The notes: generated by a model not told the origin, from the letters alone. Positions 40,656-49,811 are shown, counted from the stretch's first letter. The stretch is 52,491 nt of DNA from Prevotella sp. (GCA_022773395.1 JALFBL010000080.1:1-52491), one strand, 5' to 3'. Numbers and translations are program-made.

Positions 40656-41153
40656 ATGGACAAGATGTCTCCACAGCAGCGTCACAAGTGCATGGCTTCC
40701 ATTCGGTCGAAGAACACGAAGCCGGAAATCATCGTGCGCAAATATTTGTGGCGGCACGGATTCCGCTACCGCCTGAACAACCCGCGGCTGCCGGGTCATC
40801 CCGACATTGTGCTGCGGAAATACCGCACTTGCGTGTTCGTGCATGGATGTTTCTGGCATGGGCACGAAGGATGCAAATATTATGCAGTGCCTAAAAGCAA
40901 CACCCACTTCTGGGTGAGAAAGATTGAGCGGAACAGGCAAAGGGATGTCGAGGAGCAGCGACAACTGGCCAAGATGGGGTGGCACTGCATCGTGGTATGG
41001 GAGTGTGAACTGAAATCCAAGAAAAGGGAACGCACGCTGCAGTCGCTTGCCTATACGCTCAACCGCATTTTCCTGCAAGACCATGCCGTGAAATACCCTG
41101 CACGGGAAGAGGAGACGGGCGTGGGAATGGCCGCCGAAACCTCTGTACCCTAA
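40656..41153 (+). CDS. vsr: very short patch repair endonuclease (orphan Vsr)
   Basis: The product is 165 residues. Vsr nicks DNA next to T:G mismatches left by deamination of 5-methylcytosine. Motifs: SIRSKNTKPEIIVRKYLWRHGFRYRL, LPGHPDIVL with metal-binding D50, VFVHGCFWHGHEGC with H63 and H68, and the WECEL end. The family usually has a Thr before the first His (T63 in E. coli), which is Val here. No cytosine methyltransferase is present in the window, so the usual partner is missing nearby. The last 25 residues (EEETGVGMAAETSVP) form an unusual tail. Confidence 0.92.
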   Translation: MDKMSPQQRHKCMASIRSKNTKPEIIVRKYLWRHGFRYRLNNPRLPGHPDIVLRKYRTCVFVHGCFWHGHEGCKYYAVPKSNTHFWVRKIERNRQRDVEEQRQLAKMGWHCIVVWECELKSKKRERTLQSLAYTLNRIFLQDHAVKYPAREEETGVGMAAETSVP

Positions 41154-41196
41154 GCGGGGAAAGAGAGTATGGAGACAATAAGAAAGACGGGAAGAA

Positions 41197-42009
41197 TCAA
41201 TCCTTGTCGTATTCGCCCGAAAGCGTTTTCAGGTCTCTGTATGTTCCGTTGATGTCCGCTTGGTCGATGTCGAAATGGTCATCCACACAACGGGGATTGT
41301 CTGCCAAAGAATGGGCAATGAGCCAATCATAGGTTTTCTGCAAGTAGAACAGCCGTGCCAGCAAACCGTGCGAGCCTCCCTGTATCCATTTGAAGCGCAG
41401 CATCCTGTCCTGCCGGGTTTGTTGCAGATAGTCCACCACCCTCTTTGACTGACCGACACCCACGGCACGGTCGGCAGTGCCGTGCATGATCCAAAGGGGC
41501 AGCTTGCCCAATCCGTCCATATCCTTGAGCGAACAGCCTCCGCAAAGAGCCATGGCCGCTGCCACCTTTTCGGGATAAGTGCCCACAAAGTCCAGTGTCC
41601 CATAGCCTCCAAGACTCATGCCCAAGACATAGATACGGTTTTTGTCTATTTCGTAATTCTTCTCCACCCATTCCAGCAAGTCGTTGAGTTTCTGCGGACT
41701 CCACGCCCCACCGGGATTTTGCGGCGCAAGAACAAACGTGGGAATCACCTTACCCTTGTCGATGGCATCGAGCACGCCGTAACGCCTCACGCGATCCAGA
41801 TTGTTTCCGCACAGACTGGCTCCGTGCAAGAAAATAATCAAAGGCAGCGGATGCTTGTACTCGTGATACTCGTCGGGCGTGTATAACCAGAAGTTGTAGC
41901 CCTGCGGAATCACATTGCGGTTGGCCGAGAAAGTTCCTTGCTGACCTGTCTGGGCAAAAGCGCAAAGACAGCCCACAAGGAATCCGTATAATAGAACCAT
42001 TCTTTTCAT
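41197..42009 (-). CDS. secreted alpha/beta-hydrolase (esterase/phospholipase-like)
   Basis: The product is 270 residues from ATG 42009, which starts the signal peptide (MKRMVLLYGFLVGCLCAFA-Q, cleavage near 19). An upstream ATG at 42030 would give MDFRRVK in front and is less likely. The serine-hydrolase triad is S132 in GMSLGGYG, D180 in HGTADRAV and H214 in GGSHG. The oxyanion segment FLHGASLCGNN precedes it. It resembles predicted phospholipase/carboxylesterases such as feruloyl-esterase-like proteins acting in the periplasm or outside. The substrate is unknown. Confidence 0.85.
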   Translation of the reverse strand: MKRMVLLYGFLVGCLCAFAQTGQQGTFSANRNVIPQGYNFWLYTPDEYHEYKHPLPLIIFLHGASLCGNNLDRVRRYGVLDAIDKGKVIPTFVLAPQNPGGAWSPQKLNDLLEWVEKNYEIDKNRIYVLGMSLGGYGTLDFVGTYPEKVAAAMALCGGCSLKDMDGLGKLPLWIMHGTADRAVGVGQSKRVVDYLQQTRQDRMLRFKWIQGGSHGLLARLFYLQKTYDWLIAHSLADNPRCVDDHFDIDQADINGTYRDLKTLSGEYDKD

Positions 42010-42074
42010 TTTCACTCTTCTGAAGTCCATTTCTTACAGCCCTTGCCTCCAAGAGCATTTGTACCATTGACGGG

Positions 42075-42082
42075 CAAAAATA
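42075..42082 (-). promoter_or_regulatory. -7 box (TATTTTTG) of the esterase gene
   Basis: On the minus strand TATTTTTG lies about 65 bases before ATG 42009. No clear -33 box. Confidence 0.5.
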
Positions 42083-42233
42083 CAAAAGAATGTTCCCACT
42101 GCCATACGAATCAACACAAAAAGCAGAAAATATAAGTTTTTATAACACAATGCCCTATCCGCACAAACCATGCCCGACCGGCCTTTGGTGGACTGGCGGT
42201 CGGGCATATTGACATTGAAGGGAGGCTTTTTGG

Positions 42234-44840
42234 CTACATGGCGCGCCGCTTCTCGTCGCTGTTGCTTTGCTCAATGGAGTCATGCTGCTTCCGTTTTCCT
42301 TTTGTAAAGGTATAGTAAATAGAGAAGGAGAAAAAGGGCACGCGTCTGTCATACCTGTAAGTTTTATGGTAAACATTGTTGGTCTGAGTGTAACTCCAGT
42401 TCTTCTGTCCACAAATCAAGTCGTTGACCGACAATTTGCAGGTGAGTTTGTCGTTCAGGAATGTCTTCATGCACGAAAAGTCCAACTGGTGGTAATCCCG
42501 GCTCTTGCCGTATGCCGACTTGGATTCGGAGATATAGCGATAGAGCAACTGCATGCGGATGTCCTGCGGAAGGACAAAGGTGTGCTGCATATAGATTTTC
42601 CAGTCAAAGTTGTTGACGGAAGTCTCGGAAGTGATGTACTTGTCGAAACTCACCCTTGCCTGGTTCACAATCAACCACCACGACGCTACGCTGACGGGAG
42701 CATAAAGGTTGAGATTGGTCAGCCGGCTCTTCACGCCATCTACAAAACTGGCCACAGACATGGCCTGTCCGTCCACAAATTCAGTCCTGTTATAGTTGTC
42801 CAGACCATTGTTGCTCCACACATGCGTGAAAGTAAGGTTGTATTTTTGCGCCAATTGGCAAGTCACGTTGATATGGTTGCTGTAATCGGGGCGCAAGTCG
42901 GGATTTCCCGTCTTAAGCATATAGCGTGAGTGATAATAACGGTATGGCATCAGCCGCCCGAAACCCACTCTCTGTGTTCTGCGGGATATAGAAAATATCA
43001 GGGTGTGCCATTTGCTCATGCGGCAGGTGTAGTACAGACTTGGGAACAGGTCGAAATGATGATAGGAAAAGTCGTACCCGTCGGCTTTGGCATAGTTGTA
43101 CTCTCCCCGAAGTCCTGCTGTCAGGTTCCATTTCTTGCCCGAAAGATCGTATTTCAGATACGCCGCCTGCAGGTCTTCGGCATATTTAAACGAATAGCCA
43201 TGCCCTACATTGCCGCTCCAAGCCCCGTTTACAAGCGTCTGCTCCATAAATTCGTTTTCTTTGACGGCACGGCTGCATTTCATGCCGGCCATCAGACTGC
43301 CGTGCTTCAGGAAATCCCATTGCGCCCTTGTTTCGCCCGAAAGGATGAAAAAGGGAATGGATTGATGATGCCTTAGATTTTCGGTAGAAAGGAGATTGCC
43401 ATTTCGGTCGTAGTTGTTGTACTCAAACTCATCGTCGTTGGGATAGAAACTCTTGGTCACGTCCGCCAGCACCAGCAGCTTGTTGCGGTTGTCACATCCG
43501 AACTTATGCGTAAAGTTCAGCGATGCGCTTAGCGTGTTCTGGTTTTGGACGGTTTCATGCCTACTGTCCGTTCGCACCGTTTCAGGAGCGCCCTCACCAT
43601 CCACCAGAGTATAGCCATCCACATGTTCATCTTTGTACCAGTGCGAATAGTTGAGGTTTAAGGCAAGCTTGTTCCTTGCGTTGAAATCGTAATAAATGTT
43701 CGAGTTGACGGTTCCCATCACGTCGTCCATCCTGTCAATCACATTATTTTGATAGTTTACGAGCCGCTCCTTGTTCTTGGTCAATGCATCCATACGCAAG
43801 TAACCCTTGCCGAAAGTGCCGTTGGCAGAGAAGTCAAAGCCGAATTTCCCTTTTCCGTAGCCATAGGACACATAAGGACGAAGAGCCTTGTAATTGATGA
43901 AATCCACCGAAGTGCCAACCACCAGCTGAGAGCCGCCCTGCCTCTCTTTGGTGAGAATCCGCAACACGCCGCCCATGCCCTGCGCCGCAAATTCTGCCGA
44001 CGGATTGGGGATGATTTCAATCTTGTCGATGGTTTCCGAACGGATGCCTTTTAAATAAGCCACGAGTTCGCTGCCCGAAAGGTCGATGTTGCGGTCATCT
44101 ACCATGACTTGTGCGCCGGAAATGCCATTGATGGACAGGTCGCTCCCGTTCATCCACACACCGGGAAGTTGCGTCAGGAGCGATTCCGCCGTGTTGCCTA
44201 CGCCGAGAAGGGTGTTGCCGATATGAACGGAATAGCGGTCGCCCCTGTAGGTGACAGTGGGGCGGAGGGTCGTCACCTTCACCTCTTTCAGCCTCTGGGT
44301 GTCTTCATACAGCCTTATTGTCCCCACCCTGCTTTGCTCCAAGCGCACGTAAGCCGTGCGATAGCCCACGAAAGACAGCCGCGCCAATACGGGTTGCACA
44401 TCGCACGGAATGACAAACAGACCATCGCTGTTGGTCACGCCACCCGTGACGAACGAACTGTCCCCGGGGTTGAGCAATGCCACGTTGGCAAACTCTATGG
44501 GACTGTTGCTGCGGTTCACCAAACGCCCGATATACTTCCGCTCCGTCTTCTGAACACATTCCACGTAGATGTCGTTGTTCTCTCCAACGGTCATCAGGAT
44601 GGGATAGAAACCGATCAATTGCTGGATGGCGTCGCCCACACGCTTGTTCCGGACAGAAGCAGTTACCTTGAAATCCTCCAGTTCGTTGTAGATGAACACT
44701 ATATTATAATGTGTGCTCTGCGCCTGGATATATTTCAGGGCATCCGACATGGACACATTGCGAAAATCGTGCGTGATGCGCTGTGCGCCGACATTGAAAA
44801 CGAAAGCACAGGCAAGGACAAGAAACAGGATCTTTCTCAT
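42234..44840 (-). CDS. STN-domain TonB-dependent receptor of an ECF-sigma operon
   Basis: The product is 868 residues. It has a signal peptide (ending VGA-QR, about 20) and a secretin/TonB N-terminal (STN) domain (about 22-95; NVSMSDALKYIQAQSTHYNIVFIY and RVGDAIQQLIGFYPI). A carboxypeptidase-regulatory-like domain (about 105-185) and a plug (about 205-300; TAESLLTQLPGVWMNGSDLSINGISGAQVMVDDR) follow, then a family 3-type beta barrel. The STN domain is the part that signals to an anti-sigma factor in FecA-like systems. Its ATG overlaps the stop of the anti-sigma gene by four bases, and the sigma gene is just before that. This makes a complete FecI/FecR/FecA-like cell-surface signalling unit; the ligand is unknown. 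Confidence 0.9.
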   Translation of the reverse strand: MRKILFLVLACAFVFNVGAQRITHDFRNVSMSDALKYIQAQSTHYNIVFIYNELEDFKVTASVRNKRVGDAIQQLIGFYPILMTVGENNDIYVECVQKTERKYIGRLVNRSNSPIEFANVALLNPGDSSFVTGGVTNSDGLFVIPCDVQPVLARLSFVGYRTAYVRLEQSRVGTIRLYEDTQRLKEVKVTTLRPTVTYRGDRYSVHIGNTLLGVGNTAESLLTQLPGVWMNGSDLSINGISGAQVMVDDRNIDLSGSELVAYLKGIRSETIDKIEIIPNPSAEFAAQGMGGVLRILTKERQGGSQLVVGTSVDFINYKALRPYVSYGYGKGKFGFDFSANGTFGKGYLRMDALTKNKERLVNYQNNVIDRMDDVMGTVNSNIYYDFNARNKLALNLNYSHWYKDEHVDGYTLVDGEGAPETVRTDSRHETVQNQNTLSASLNFTHKFGCDNRNKLLVLADVTKSFYPNDDEFEYNNYDRNGNLLSTENLRHHQSIPFFILSGETRAQWDFLKHGSLMAGMKCSRAVKENEFMEQTLVNGAWSGNVGHGYSFKYAEDLQAAYLKYDLSGKKWNLTAGLRGEYNYAKADGYDFSYHHFDLFPSLYYTCRMSKWHTLIFSISRRTQRVGFGRLMPYRYYHSRYMLKTGNPDLRPDYSNHINVTCQLAQKYNLTFTHVWSNNGLDNYNRTEFVDGQAMSVASFVDGVKSRLTNLNLYAPVSVASWWLIVNQARVSFDKYITSETSVNNFDWKIYMQHTFVLPQDIRMQLLYRYISESKSAYGKSRDYHQLDFSCMKTFLNDKLTCKLSVNDLICGQKNWSYTQTNNVYHKTYRYDRRVPFFSFSIYYTFTKGKRKQHDSIEQSNSDEKRRAM

Positions 44841-45499
44841 GGCTCGGCAATGCTTTGCGGTTCAACCATCAGCCGGTTTCCCTCCAGCCTGAAGTGCAAG
44901 GTCTTGAAATGATTGAGCATCTCCACCACCTTTTCAATCGAATACGATGACTTCCACTCAAAGAACAGGCGAAGCTGTTTCAGTTCCTCGCTTCGATACA
45001 CCACATCAATACGATAGCGGCTTGAAAGTTCCGCGAGAATGGTTTCCAAAGGCACGTTGTCGAAAAGTTTCGTCTGGGGTTCGGCAACAGTATCCCTTCG
45101 GGCGGTATCGGCAACGGCAATGGTTCTTGCCCCTTTCTCATCGTTCGCAACAGAGGGGTGCCCGCTTGTGGAACGGAAGCCGAAAAAGCCCGTGCTGATG
45201 GTGGCAATGGCAATGCCCGAAACCAGCAGCACTCCGACAGATGCGGCAGCCGCTTTCCGCCAGATTGCAACGGCACGCGCCTTTACCGGATACTCACCAT
45301 CCAATCGTTTCCACTCCTTTTCCATCTCTTCTTCCGTCAGCCGAGAGTCATTTTCATGTGCCGCGACGGTGCTTTTCGCTTTGGCAAGCAACGCATACAA
45401 TTGCCTGCACTCCTCGTCTTCCAAAATCTCCTCCCACTGCCGTTGGCTGTATTTTTGGGGATGCTCCGTCATCCGAAGCAGAAGTTCGGTCTTTTCCAT
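44837..45499 (-). CDS. FecR-like anti-sigma factor (DUF4974 C-terminus)
   Basis: The product is 220 residues. A cytoplasmic N-terminal helical segment (about 1-80), one transmembrane helix (about 82-104) and a periplasmic C-terminal domain (about 140-213) are seen. The periplasmic domain, FDNVPLETILAELSSRYRIDVVYR to LRLEG-like strands, matches DUF4974, the STN-like end of Bacteroidota anti-sigma factors. It is short: the central FecR domain usually found between helix and DUF4974 is missing or reduced to about 35 residues. It begins two bases after the sigma gene and overlaps the receptor gene. Confidence 0.87.
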   Translation of the reverse strand: MEKTELLLRMTEHPQKYSQRQWEEILEDEECRQLYALLAKAKSTVAAHENDSRLTEEEMEKEWKRLDGEYPVKARAVAIWRKAAAASVGVLLVSGIAIATISTGFFGFRSTSGHPSVANDEKGARTIAVADTARRDTVAEPQTKLFDNVPLETILAELSSRYRIDVVYRSEELKQLRLFFEWKSSYSIEKVVEMLNHFKTLHFRLEGNRLMVEPQSIAEP

Positions 45500-45501
45500 C
45501 T

Positions 45502-45996
45502 TTACCTGTTTTTTAATTGTTCGCGTAACTGTTTCATCGCATTGCGCAAATGCTTGTAAACGGCAGTCTCGCTCATGTCCAGCAGTTGGGCAATCTCCCG
45601 GAACGTGCGTTTGTCCCGGAAGTGCATCAGCAGAATTTCCTTTCGTTTAGGGGGTTCCATTCTTTCCAGCTCCGTTTCCAGTGCCTTTATTTCCTCCTCC
45701 ATTTTCTGAGGCTCCTGCCACTGCGCCAGTTCCTGATCCATAAGAAAAAGCCTTTCCACCCTTTCCCGAATCTCCCTGCCCCTGATGCGGTTCAGGCACC
45801 TGTTCCGCACGCTTGCCAGCAGATATGCCACCGCGGTATCTGCTTTCAAATCCTTGCCGCTCTCAAGAATGCGGGCAAAGACATCGTGCACAATATCCTT
45901 GCTCTCGGCCTCGTCATGGAGCATGATGCTTGCCAAGCGGTACATTTCACGGTAGTGGCGTTTGAAAAGCCATGCAAGTTGTTTTCTGTCCGTCAT
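45502..45996 (-). CDS. ECF sigma-70 factor
   Basis: The product is 164 residues from ATG 45996 (MTDRKQLAWLFKRHY); an upstream ATG at 46032 adds 12 residues. Region 2 is FKRHYREMYRLASIMLHDEAESKDIVHDVFARIL, and region 4 is PPKRKEILLMHFRDKRTFREIAQLLDMSETAVYKHLRNAMKQLREQL. It redirects RNA polymerase to its own regulon, most likely including this operon. It is the first gene of the sigma/anti-sigma/STN-receptor operon. No standard TAnnTTTG box is visible just upstream. Confidence 0.92.
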   Translation of the reverse strand: MTDRKQLAWLFKRHYREMYRLASIMLHDEAESKDIVHDVFARILESGKDLKADTAVAYLLASVRNRCLNRIRGREIRERVERLFLMDQELAQWQEPQKMEEEIKALETELERMEPPKRKEILLMHFRDKRTFREIAQLLDMSETAVYKHLRNAMKQLREQLKNR

Positions 45997-46049
45997 ACAT
46001 TTTATAATACACGCGAAAGCGGATTTACTCAACCCGTATATGGAAACTT

Positions 46050-46081
46050 TTTAAAGAAACACAACCGCCGTATGGCTGTTG
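46050..46081 (-). terminator. probable weak terminator of the M16 peptidase gene
   Basis: CAACCGCC at 46062-46069 pairs with GGCTGTTG at 46074-46081 (one mismatch, 4-base loop), followed on the minus strand by a T/A-rich stretch. It separates the peptidase gene from the sigma gene downstream. Confidence 0.45.
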
Positions 46082-46114
46082 CGGAATGGCTGGAAGGGGC
46101 GAAAGTGCGCCTGC

Positions 46115-47398
46115 TTATTTGAAAATCAGGGTGGTCAGCCGCTCGGGCGCGAAGATTTCTTGCGCCACTTCCTGCATTTGCGGAGCAGTAATGGCATCGA
46201 TGTGTTCGTAGAGGCGGGCGATGTCTTTCTCCCATCCGTAGTGCAGGAAACTCTTGCCGAAATCGAGGGCATAGCTTTCCCTGTTGTCGCAGGCCACGCC
46301 GATTTGCCCTTTGATTTGCCGCTTGGCGGCGTGCAGTTGCCTGTCGGTAAGCGGACGGTTCATCATCTTGTCGAGTTCGCGGCGCACCAATTTCAGGCAC
46401 TTCCTCACGTCGTGGGGATCGCAACCGAAATATATGCACCACACGCCCGTGTCGCTATAGCTCACCATCGAACTTTCAACGGTATAGACCAGGGCATGCC
46501 GCTCGCGCAACGCGATGTTCAGCCGTGCGTTCATGCCCGGTCCGCCCAACAGGTTGTTGAGCAGATAGAGCGGCATCCGCTTCTTGTCGTGGATGCTGTA
46601 CGACCGGCAGCCCAGCATGACGTGCGCCTGGTGTGTTCCCTTGTCGAGGATGGTTTGGCGAGGGGTGTAGGCAGGCAGCGGAGCCAACGGGCGAACGGGT
46701 GCGGCACCGCCGTCCATACCGCAACGGGCATCCCGGAGGCAGGACGTGGCGGCCGGCTGTGCCTCTGCCCCGCCAAGGTCTTTCGTGGCAGTTCTCAACA
46801 GGTGCACCAGTTTTTTGAAATCCACATCGCCATAGGCAAAGAAGACGGAATTATCGGTGCGGTAGTGCCGGCGGACAAAGCGCAGGGCATCGGCCGAAGT
46901 GTATTGCCGCAACCGCCCTGCCTTGCCCAGAATGTTGTGTCCCAAGGGATGGCCCTCGAACACCAGGTTTTCAAAATCGTCGAAAATCTGCTCTGCCGGC
47001 GAATCCAGATAACTTTCTATTTCGTCACAAATCACTTCCACCTCCTTGTCGAGCTCGTGCTGGGGATAGGTGCTGTGGAACACGATGTCGGTGAGCAAAT
47101 CGACGGCGCGCGGCAGATGATCCTTCAGGATGGCCGAATAATACACCGTATCTTCCTTGTTGGTGAAAGCGTTCAGGTCGCCGCCCACCTTTTCCAACCG
47201 ATTGAGAATCTGCATGGCACTTCTGCGGCGGGTTCCCTTGAACGTGGTGTGCTCGCAAAAGTGGGCAAGCCCTTCGTCGCCCGGATTTTCGTTGCGTGTG
47301 CCGCAGGCAATCTGATAACCGCAATACACCACCGGTGAGGCAGCGTACAGATGAATGATGCGCAATCCGTTGGGAAGCGTAAATGTATTATATTTCAT
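46115..47398 (-). CDS. M16 family zinc metallopeptidase
   Basis: The product is 427 residues from ATG 47398. The inverted zinc motif HFCEH (HxxEH) is at about residue 47, with the distal glutamate in EVEVICDEIESY about 75 residues later. LPNGLRIIHL at the start and the C-terminal inactive-like half (KGTHQAHVMLGCRSYSI through RLNIALRERHALVYTVESS) complete a standard single-chain M16 of normal length. A proline/alanine/cysteine-rich insert (about 205-245, TSCLRDARCGMDGGAAPVRPLAPLP) between the halves is not typical. No signal peptide is evident, so it is cytoplasmic or periplasm-facing by another route. A TTG at 47404 extends the frame but overlaps no better start signal. Confidence 0.88.
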   Translation of the reverse strand: MKYNTFTLPNGLRIIHLYAASPVVYCGYQIACGTRNENPGDEGLAHFCEHTTFKGTRRRSAMQILNRLEKVGGDLNAFTNKEDTVYYSAILKDHLPRAVDLLTDIVFHSTYPQHELDKEVEVICDEIESYLDSPAEQIFDDFENLVFEGHPLGHNILGKAGRLRQYTSADALRFVRRHYRTDNSVFFAYGDVDFKKLVHLLRTATKDLGGAEAQPAATSCLRDARCGMDGGAAPVRPLAPLPAYTPRQTILDKGTHQAHVMLGCRSYSIHDKKRMPLYLLNNLLGGPGMNARLNIALRERHALVYTVESSMVSYSDTGVWCIYFGCDPHDVRKCLKLVRRELDKMMNRPLTDRQLHAAKRQIKGQIGVACDNRESYALDFGKSFLHYGWEKDIARLYEHIDAITAPQMQEVAQEIFAPERLTTLIFK

Positions 47399-47408
47399 AT
47401 CCAAAGTG

Positions 47409-47416
47409 CAAAATTA
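47409..47416 (-). promoter_or_regulatory. -7 box (TAATTTTG) close to the M16 start
   Basis: On the minus strand TAATTTTG ends ten bases before ATG 47398. A possible -33 CAAA on plus (47439-47442) is 22 bases away. The leader would be only a few bases. Confidence 0.5.
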
Positions 47417-47427
47417 CAGTATTTTAG

Positions 47428-47458
47428 TTTGTTCTTTGCAAAAAAATGCGGATATTTG
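47428..47458 (+). promoter_or_regulatory. likely promoter of the FprA gene
   Basis: TTTG at 47428-47431, a 19-bp spacer and GATATTTG at 47451-47458 (one base off TAnnTTTG). The region is shared with the divergent M16 promoter. The leader to ATG 47562 is about 100 bases. Confidence 0.5.
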
Positions 47459-47561
47459 CAAAGCAAAAGGCCAGAAGGAACGGACAACAGAGCATCTGCA
47501 ACCCCGCAGGCAAAGCGTTCCGGGCCATGAGGAAAGAAAAATTAAATTGCTAAATATATTT

Positions 47562-48755
47562 ATGACTGAAATCACAAACAACGTTTATTATGTAGGTGTA
47601 AACGACCGGAACAAGAATCTTTTCGAGGGATTGTGGCCACTGCCCAACGGCGTGTCGTACAACTCGTACCTCATCAACGACGACAAGGTGTGCCTCATTG
47701 ATACCGTGGAGGTGGATTTTTTTACACAATACATAGAGAATATTCGTGAGGTGATAGGCGACCGGCCAATCGACTACATCGTGATCAACCACATGGAGCC
47801 AGACCACAGCGGATCGCTGGCACTGATGCGCAAGTTCTATCCCAACGTGCAGATCATCGGCAACTGCAAAAGTTTCCACATGCTCAAGGGGTTCTACGGC
47901 ATCAGCGGAGGTGAAATCGAGGTGAAAAACGGCGATTCCATCGACTTGGGACACCACACGCTGCAATTCCACATGACACCGATGGTGCATTGGCCTGAGA
48001 CAATGATGACCTACTGTGCCGAAAGCAAGACATTGTTCTCGGGCGATGCATTCGGGTGCTTCGGCGCCCTGAACGGCGGACTGATTGACCGCGACATCAA
48101 CTGCGACACGTTCTGGCTGGAGATGGTACGCTACTATTCCAACATCGTCGGGAAATACGGAACGCCTGTACAGTCGGCGCTGAAAAAGCTGGCAGGGGTG
48201 GAAATCGACTACATCTGCTCCACCCACGGCCCGGTGTGGAAAGAGCAGACAGAGCGCGTCATTGGCCTTTACGACCAAATGAGCCGCTACGAAGCAGAAG
48301 AGGGCATCGTGATTTGCTACGGCACCATGTACGGAAACACCGAACGGATGGCAGAACTCATTGCGCGCGCCGCCAGTCAGGCAGGCATCAGGAACATTGT
48401 GATGTACAACGTGTCGAAGACACACCACTCGTACATCATCCGCGATGTGTTCCGCTACAAGGCACTGATAGTGGGTGCCCCTACCTACAACACCGGACTG
48501 TATCACGAAATGGAGGTGCTGCTCAGCGAACTGTCCAACAAGGACATCAAGGGCAGATACTTCGGATGGTTCGGCAACCACGGATGGGCCAGCAAGGCGG
48601 TGGCCAAGATCCAGGAATGGAACGACACACGCCTGCACTTCGAGGCGGTGGGCCCACCGATAGACATGAAGCAGGCACTGACGCCCGGCATCAGCGAGCA
48701 ATGCTGCGCTCTGGGAAAGGCCATGGCCGACAGGCTGAAAGCCGACAGGGCATAA
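47562..48755 (+). CDS. fprA: flavodiiron protein, FprA family A-type
   Basis: The product is 397 residues from ATG 47562; the frame is open upstream, but MTEITNNVYYVG is the conserved family start. It reduces O2 (or NO) with electrons from rubredoxin or a flavoprotein, protecting anaerobes. The beta-lactamase-like half carries the diiron ligands H77-x-E79-x-D81, H143, D162 and H222. The flavodoxin half (about 245-397) has ICYGTMYGNTERMAELIA and GAPTYNTGLYHEME for FMN binding. All metal ligands are present. No rubredoxin gene is adjacent. Confidence 0.95.
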   Translation: MTEITNNVYYVGVNDRNKNLFEGLWPLPNGVSYNSYLINDDKVCLIDTVEVDFFTQYIENIREVIGDRPIDYIVINHMEPDHSGSLALMRKFYPNVQIIGNCKSFHMLKGFYGISGGEIEVKNGDSIDLGHHTLQFHMTPMVHWPETMMTYCAESKTLFSGDAFGCFGALNGGLIDRDINCDTFWLEMVRYYSNIVGKYGTPVQSALKKLAGVEIDYICSTHGPVWKEQTERVIGLYDQMSRYEAEEGIVICYGTMYGNTERMAELIARAASQAGIRNIVMYNVSKTHHSYIIRDVFRYKALIVGAPTYNTGLYHEMEVLLSELSNKDIKGRYFGWFGNHGWASKAVAKIQEWNDTRLHFEAVGPPIDMKQALTPGISEQCCALGKAMADRLKADRA

Positions 48756-48764
48756 GGAAAGCGT

Positions 48765-49292
48765 TTACAAGAAACTGCCGATTTCATCGAGACTTTCTGC
48801 CACGGCAACAAACCGGCGCCAGTCGCCCCGGATCATTCCTTTGGCCTGCAAGTCGTTGAGCAGGGCCACAAGGCTGTTCCAGAATCCGTTGATGTTGTAC
48901 AGAATGGTGCGCTTGTGGTGATAACCTATGGTGGCAGCGGCGGCCACGGTGAACACCTCATCGAGCGTTCCCACACCGCCCGGCAGTGCCACCAGCACAT
49001 CGCTGTGTGCCAAGAGCAATGCCTTGCGGTCGCTCAGGTTGTCGCACATCACTTTCACCAGGGCATGATCGGAGGCGTGCCCTCCCTTTTCCACGATGGA
49101 CGGAATCACACCGACGGTCTGTCCGCCGGCCTCGCAAACGGCCTTGGCCACACATTCCATCAATCCCGTGTCGCATCCGCCATACACGATGGAATGGCCG
49201 TTTTTTACCATCCAGCGTCCCAATTCGGCTGTCTTTTCAAAATAAACAGGGTCAATGCTGTTGTTGGCCGAACAAAATATTCCTATCTTCAT
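48765..49292 (-). CDS. LOG family (TIGR00730-type) nucleotide phosphoribohydrolase
   Basis: The product is 175 residues. A Rossmann fold with the family motif PGGVGTLDEVF and the supporting GGHASDHALVKVMCDNLSDRKALLL region. Members hydrolyse cytokinin riboside or other nucleoside 5'-monophosphates to base and ribose phosphate. MKIGIFCSANNSIDP and YGGCDTGLMECVAKAV are family-like. It converges with fprA, nine bases apart, without a visible terminator. Its promoter is at 49318-49349. Confidence 0.9.
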   Translation of the reverse strand: MKIGIFCSANNSIDPVYFEKTAELGRWMVKNGHSIVYGGCDTGLMECVAKAVCEAGGQTVGVIPSIVEKGGHASDHALVKVMCDNLSDRKALLLAHSDVLVALPGGVGTLDEVFTVAAAATIGYHHKRTILYNINGFWNSLVALLNDLQAKGMIRGDWRRFVAVAESLDEIGSFL

Positions 49293-49317
49293 ATTTTTCT
49301 CTTTGTTGTCTTGAGGA

Positions 49318-49349
49318 CAAATCTATACATTGTTTTCGACATTTCCAAA
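49318..49349 (-). promoter_or_regulatory. promoter of the LOG family gene
   Basis: On the minus strand: TTTG (49346-49349), a 20-bp spacer and TAGATTTG (49318-49325). Full consensus. It lies about 26 bases before the ATG at 49292. Confidence 0.78.
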
Positions 49350-49649
49350 CCTTTATATGCAAAAACAACGGGCAGAAGGGCACTTTTTAACATTTCGATC
49401 CCGATATTTTAACACGGGAGATGGCGCTTCGGAGTACAAGCGATGATGGACGGCGCAACGACGTATGACCAATGGGGCGGCAACGGACGATCCCCCTGCC
49501 CTTCTATTTCGAGGAAAACTCCAGAGGAAACAAAGGGGCAGGCTTTAACACACCGGTACATTTTTTCGGATTTTCCATCCACATAGAATCCGGCGAATTT
49601 TGGCAGCGTATTAAATATCGTTAATTAGATATGATTTAGGCACAAAATC
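49350..49649. other. intergenic region upstream of pnt
   Basis: About 300 bases between the two divergent promoters. No open frame with coding character, no tRNA and no array. GC-rich in the first half (49421-49520), AT-rich at the end. Confidence 0.4.
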
Positions 49650-49681
49650 ATTGTGGGGCGCTGAAAAAAGCACTACATTTG
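49650..49681 (+). promoter_or_regulatory. promoter of the pnt operon
   Basis: ATTG at 49650-49653, a 20-bp spacer and TACATTTG at 49674-49681. The leader to ATG 49812 is about 125 bases, long enough to hold regulation, but no known riboswitch is recognised. Confidence 0.65.
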
Positions 49682-49811
49682 CCTTTGATTTACAAAGGGC
49701 TGCACAGCAGCCGTTGCAAAGCGGTTTTCGGCGGCAGGCCGGATAATAATACACACGATAAAAGTTGAAAGACAATCTATTTCAAACCTTAAATAAAAAT
49801 ATTACAGAACA

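Noticed and set aside
47355..47561. N-terminal extension of the FprA frame
   Set aside because: The extra 69 residues have no similarity to the family, cross the promoter region, and the conserved protein starts at ATG 47562.
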